A DNA stretch of 64,000 bases from UBA7485 sp050945075. Its GTDB lineage: Bacteria > Bacillota > Clostridia > Eubacteriales > Eubacteriaceae. The position numbers were made by a program, and so were the translations under genes. Below are positions 61,633 through 64,000 of the stretch, one piece after another (position 1 is the stretch's first letter; every line of letters starts with the position of its first letter). The stretch spans positions 1 through 64,000 of the forward strand of contig JBMNSG010000002.1 of the NCBI GenBank assembly GCA_050945075.1, read 5' to 3'. Under the pieces are notes generated by a model. That model made no database searches, was not told the DNA's origin, and saw nothing but the letters and a program-made list of their open reading frames with translations.

Positions 61633-61960
61633 AAGAAACCTCCATTTTTTTTCAGTGTATCACGATATGAAGACAGAACAGTCAGCAGACGGTTTTTTGC
61701 AGAAAGTCGGCGGAAAATTCTCAGAGACGGCCGTGGTTAACGAGATAAAATGGAAAATCTTCAAATTGAAATAAATTTCTATATGATAAATACCATGTAA
61801 ATAATTGCTGTATAATTCGACATTTCAAGATAAATATCTAAAATATTAGAAATTATGTAAAAGAGATAGAAAAATCATAGAAATTAAAGAAAAAAAGATT
61901 GCGCTGTCAAAATACTGTCGTATAATGAAAGATGTGATCGACAGTGAAAGGAGACCGCAG
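61633..61960. other. Divergent control region of gldA and the SorC-type regulator
   Basis: A 328-bp, very AT-rich gap (especially 61741-61900) with no gene. TTGCGC at 61899-61904 and TATAAT at 61921-61926 (16-nt spacing) form the regulator's promoter. Operators for the SorC-type protein are expected here but no clear long inverted repeat was seen. Confidence 0.55.
61899..61926 (+). promoter_or_regulatory. Promoter of the SorC-type regulator
   Basis: TTGCGC and a perfect TATAAT with a 16-nt spacer, about 35 nt before the ATG at 61961. Two CTGTC copies lie between the boxes. Confidence 0.55.
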
Positions 61961-62914
61961 ATGATTAAAGTCGTGGATGATGAAAGACTGATCGCCAAGG
62001 TATGCGATATGTACTACAATCAGAATATCAACCAGAAGACCATCTCTGAAAAACTGGGCCTTTCCAGACCGACAATCAGCCGCGTCATTGCCAACGGCAG
62101 GGAACGTGGAATTGTCCGGATTACTGTGAATACACAGGGGGCTGCAGATCATTTTGAACTGGAACGATCACTGGAAGATCTTTTTGGGCTGAATGAGGTT
62201 ATTATAACAGAGACACAGGCCGATTCTGAACAGCAGAAAGACGAGGCAGGTAAAGCCACTGCAGGCTATCTGAACCGGATTATCCGTCCGGACAGTATTG
62301 TCGGTGTTTCGATGGGTAAAACCATCAGCCATATTGCAAAATTCGTACCCAGACAGGAACTGAGGGGAACGCTGTTTGTTCCGATGATCGGCGGTCTGGG
62401 ACACATCAAAATCGCTTACCATTCCAATGCCATTGCTGAAGAACTGTCAGGGGCTTTCGGCGGAAGAAACCTGATGATGCATGCTCCGGCACGGGTTTCG
62501 AGTAACGAAATCAGAGATGAAATCATGAAAGATACCGGCATTGCAGAAACGATCCGCGCTGGCGAACAGGCAGATATTGCTGTGGTCGGGATCGGTAATC
62601 CGAATTCGGAATCATCGAGTATGGCATCCGGATATTACAGTGTCGAAGAGATCGAAAGTCTGAAACGCAGACATGTGGTCGGAGACATTCTGATGCAGTT
62701 TTATGATGTTCAGGGAAACAGCAGTCTGTTCGAGAAACAACAGTCAGTAATCGGAATCCGCCTTGAACAGCTCAGGCAGATTCAGTATTCGATCGGGGTT
62801 GCCTGCGGTGTTGACAAAATCGATGCCATCCGCGGAGCGGCTGCCGGCGGTTATATCAATACACTGATTACCGATGTCGACACAGCCAGACTTCTGCTTT
62901 CAGATCCAAAATAG
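61961..62914 (+). CDS. SorC-family sugar-responsive transcription regulator
   Basis: DNA-binding regulator of 317 residues. The start follows AAAGGAG; an ATG twelve codons upstream overlaps the promoter and is rejected. The N-terminus has a helix-turn-helix (NQKTISEKLGLSRPTISRVI), and the rest is the sugar-phosphate-binding domain with SIVGVSMGKTISH, and VGIGNPNSESSSMASG. It sits between divergent gldA and the transketolase genes, so it probably senses a phosphorylated pentose or triose and controls both sides. Confidence 0.88.
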   Translation: MIKVVDDERLIAKVCDMYYNQNINQKTISEKLGLSRPTISRVIANGRERGIVRITVNTQGAADHFELERSLEDLFGLNEVIITETQADSEQQKDEAGKATAGYLNRIIRPDSIVGVSMGKTISHIAKFVPRQELRGTLFVPMIGGLGHIKIAYHSNAIAEELSGAFGGRNLMMHAPARVSSNEIRDEIMKDTGIAETIRAGEQADIAVVGIGNPNSESSSMASGYYSVEEIESLKRRHVVGDILMQFYDVQGNSSLFEKQQSVIGIRLEQLRQIQYSIGVACGVDKIDAIRGAAAGGYINTLITDVDTARLLLSDPK

Positions 62915-63064
62915 GAAACAGCCGGATCATTTGTATGTTCCCCGGGAATCAGTTTTGCAGGGGGATATGATCCGGAAATGAATCAGGTTTTACAGGAATC
63001 ACCAATATATACAGCAGGCTTAACAGCCGTATTCGGGAAATGTCCCGGGAATGACAGGAGATTT

Positions 63065-63904
63065 ATGAATACATTAGAGCTTCAGAAAAAAGCGAATGAT
63101 GTTCGCAAAGGAATTATCAAGGGCGTCCACGCGGCCAAGTCGGGTCATCCGGGCGGATCGCTGTCTTCGGCAGATCTGTTTACAGTTTTATATTTCGATG
63201 AAATGAACATTGACCCCGAAAACCCGAAAAATCCGGATCGTGACCGGTTTGTGCTTTCAAAAGGACATTGTGCACCGGGCTATTACGCAGCGCTGGCAGA
63301 ACGCGGTTTCTTCCCGGTAGAAGACATGCTCACACTGCGTCATGTCGGCAGCTATCTTCAGGGCCATCCGGATATGAAACATATCCCGGGTGTCGATATG
63401 TCTTCAGGTTCGCTGGGACAGGGTATTTCTGCTGCCGTCGGTATGGCACTGGCCGGCAAGCTCGATAACAAGGATTATCATGTCTATTGTCTTCTTGGCG
63501 ATGGCGAAATCGAAGAAGGACAGGTTTGGGAAGCGGCTATGTTTGCAGGAGACAAACATCTGAACAATCTGATTGCATTTGTTGATTACAACAATCTGCA
63601 GATTGACGGTACCCTTGATGAAGTCAACTCACCGTGCCCGATCGACAAAAAATTCGATGCTTTTAATTTCCGCGTCATCAATGTGGAAGACGGCAACGAT
63701 ATCGATCAGCTCAAGGCAGCACTGGCACAGGCAAAAACACCTACAGACAAGCCGACAATGATCGTTATGAAAACAGTCAAGGGAAAAGGCGTTTCTTTCA
63801 TGGAAAACCAGGTCGGCTGGCATGGTTCTGCTCCTAATGACGAACAGTATGAACAGGCTATGAAGGAACTCGAAGAAGCAGGAGAAGCATTATGTCAGAA
63901 GTAA
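63065..63904 (+). CDS. Transketolase, N-terminal subunit
   Basis: Thiamine-diphosphate-binding half of a split transketolase in the pentose phosphate pathway. The ATG after CAGGAG gives 279 residues; an ATG 29 codons upstream is less likely. Motifs include HAAKSGHPGGSLSSADLF, FVLSKGHCAPGYYAALAE, and the ThDP signature GDGEIEEGQVWEAAMFA ending near FVDYNNLQIDG. It overlaps the second subunit by 13 bp. The SorC-type regulator precedes it. Confidence 0.93.
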   Translation: MNTLELQKKANDVRKGIIKGVHAAKSGHPGGSLSSADLFTVLYFDEMNIDPENPKNPDRDRFVLSKGHCAPGYYAALAERGFFPVEDMLTLRHVGSYLQGHPDMKHIPGVDMSSGSLGQGISAAVGMALAGKLDNKDYHVYCLLGDGEIEEGQVWEAAMFAGDKHLNNLIAFVDYNNLQIDGTLDEVNSPCPIDKKFDAFNFRVINVEDGNDIDQLKAALAQAKTPTDKPTMIVMKTVKGKGVSFMENQVGWHGSAPNDEQYEQAMKELEEAGEALCQK

Positions 63905-64000
63905 AGAAAATTGCTACCAGAGAAAGCTACGGGAAGGCACTGACCGAGCTCGGAGATACCAATCCGGATATTGTTGTACTCGATGCTGACCTTGCAGCGG
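63892..64000 (+). CDS. Transketolase, C-terminal subunit (partial)
   Basis: The gene starts within the end of the N-terminal subunit (13-bp overlap) and is cut by the window edge. The 36 visible codons, ATRESYGKALTELGDTNPDI followed by VVLDADLAA, match the start of the pyrimidine-binding half of split transketolases. GGAGAA lies before the ATG. Confidence 0.88.
   Translation, partial: MSEVKKIATRESYGKALTELGDTNPDIVVLDADLAA

Overview
The window looks like the chromosome of an anaerobic, low-to-mid GC Bacillota, probably a gut-type butyrate producer of the Clostridia or Erysipelotrichia. This rests on a complete acetyl-CoA to butyryl-CoA operon plus butyryl-CoA:acetate CoA-transferase, electron-bifurcating NfnAB, rubredoxin, class III fructose-1,6-bisphosphatase, Shine-Dalgarno-rich starts (AGGAGG types), sigma-A-like promoters and encoded CCA tails on the tRNAs. 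I cannot name the genus. Gene density is high and most genes look housekeeping; no prophage, insertion sequence, CRISPR array or rRNA was seen.

Layout. 1-750: no convincing gene, but several inverted-repeat elements. 750-8080: a His-tailed small protein, fbp, tRNA-Val, an AT-rich pair (DnaQ-type exonuclease with BRCT domain plus a Cys/His-rich partner), a ZIP transporter and endonuclease IV. 8.2-14.6 kb: a tight polyphosphate operon (ROK sugar kinase, a degenerate Ppx-like protein, polyphosphate kinase with a Lys/Asp/Ser insertion, intact exopolyphosphatase), followed by a candidate small RNA and exonuclease III. 16.1-23.6 kb: thl-crt-hbd-bcd-etfB-etfA behind a Rex-like operator, then the CoA-transferase. 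23.8-26.7 kb: proA, rlmH, a 42-residue membrane microprotein, a divergent YjbQ-like protein and tRNA-Pro. 26.9-29.2 kb: gshF. 29.2-34.2 kb: envelope glycosylation genes. 34.4-38.5 kb: acyl-ACP thioesterase, patatin, glgB and a membrane protein. 38.6-45.4 kb: SRAP/YedK protein, L,D-transpeptidase, nfnAB, rubredoxin and a DUF5131-type protein.

45.5-48.8 kb is an SOS-like cassette: a LexA-like S24 repressor divergent from a Y-family polymerase, with KTSC, HD and 87-residue companions. 48.9-51.5 kb is a zinc-type efflux operon (ArsR, HMA chaperone, P-type ATPase) with a perfect operator palindrome. 51.8-54.1 kb holds a glycerol facilitator convergent with a GlpA-like dehydrogenase. Then come tRNA-Arg, a decayed surface-protein remnant, a membrane-anchored GH3 enzyme, a polar amino acid ABC transporter and two small unknowns. 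The end carries glycerol dehydrogenase divergent from a SorC regulator and a split transketolase, the second half running off the window.

Themes. Carbon and electron flow to butyrate is linked by Etf, Nfn, rubredoxin and a Rex-type site. Several enzymes carry low-complexity tails or inserts (PPK, L,D-transpeptidase, GH3 enzyme, GlgB). Short tandem duplications recur at gene 3' ends, twice containing the stop-codon region. The strongest candidate for something unusual is the polyphosphate operon, which combines a pseudo-exopolyphosphatase and a PASK-like insert in the kinase itself.
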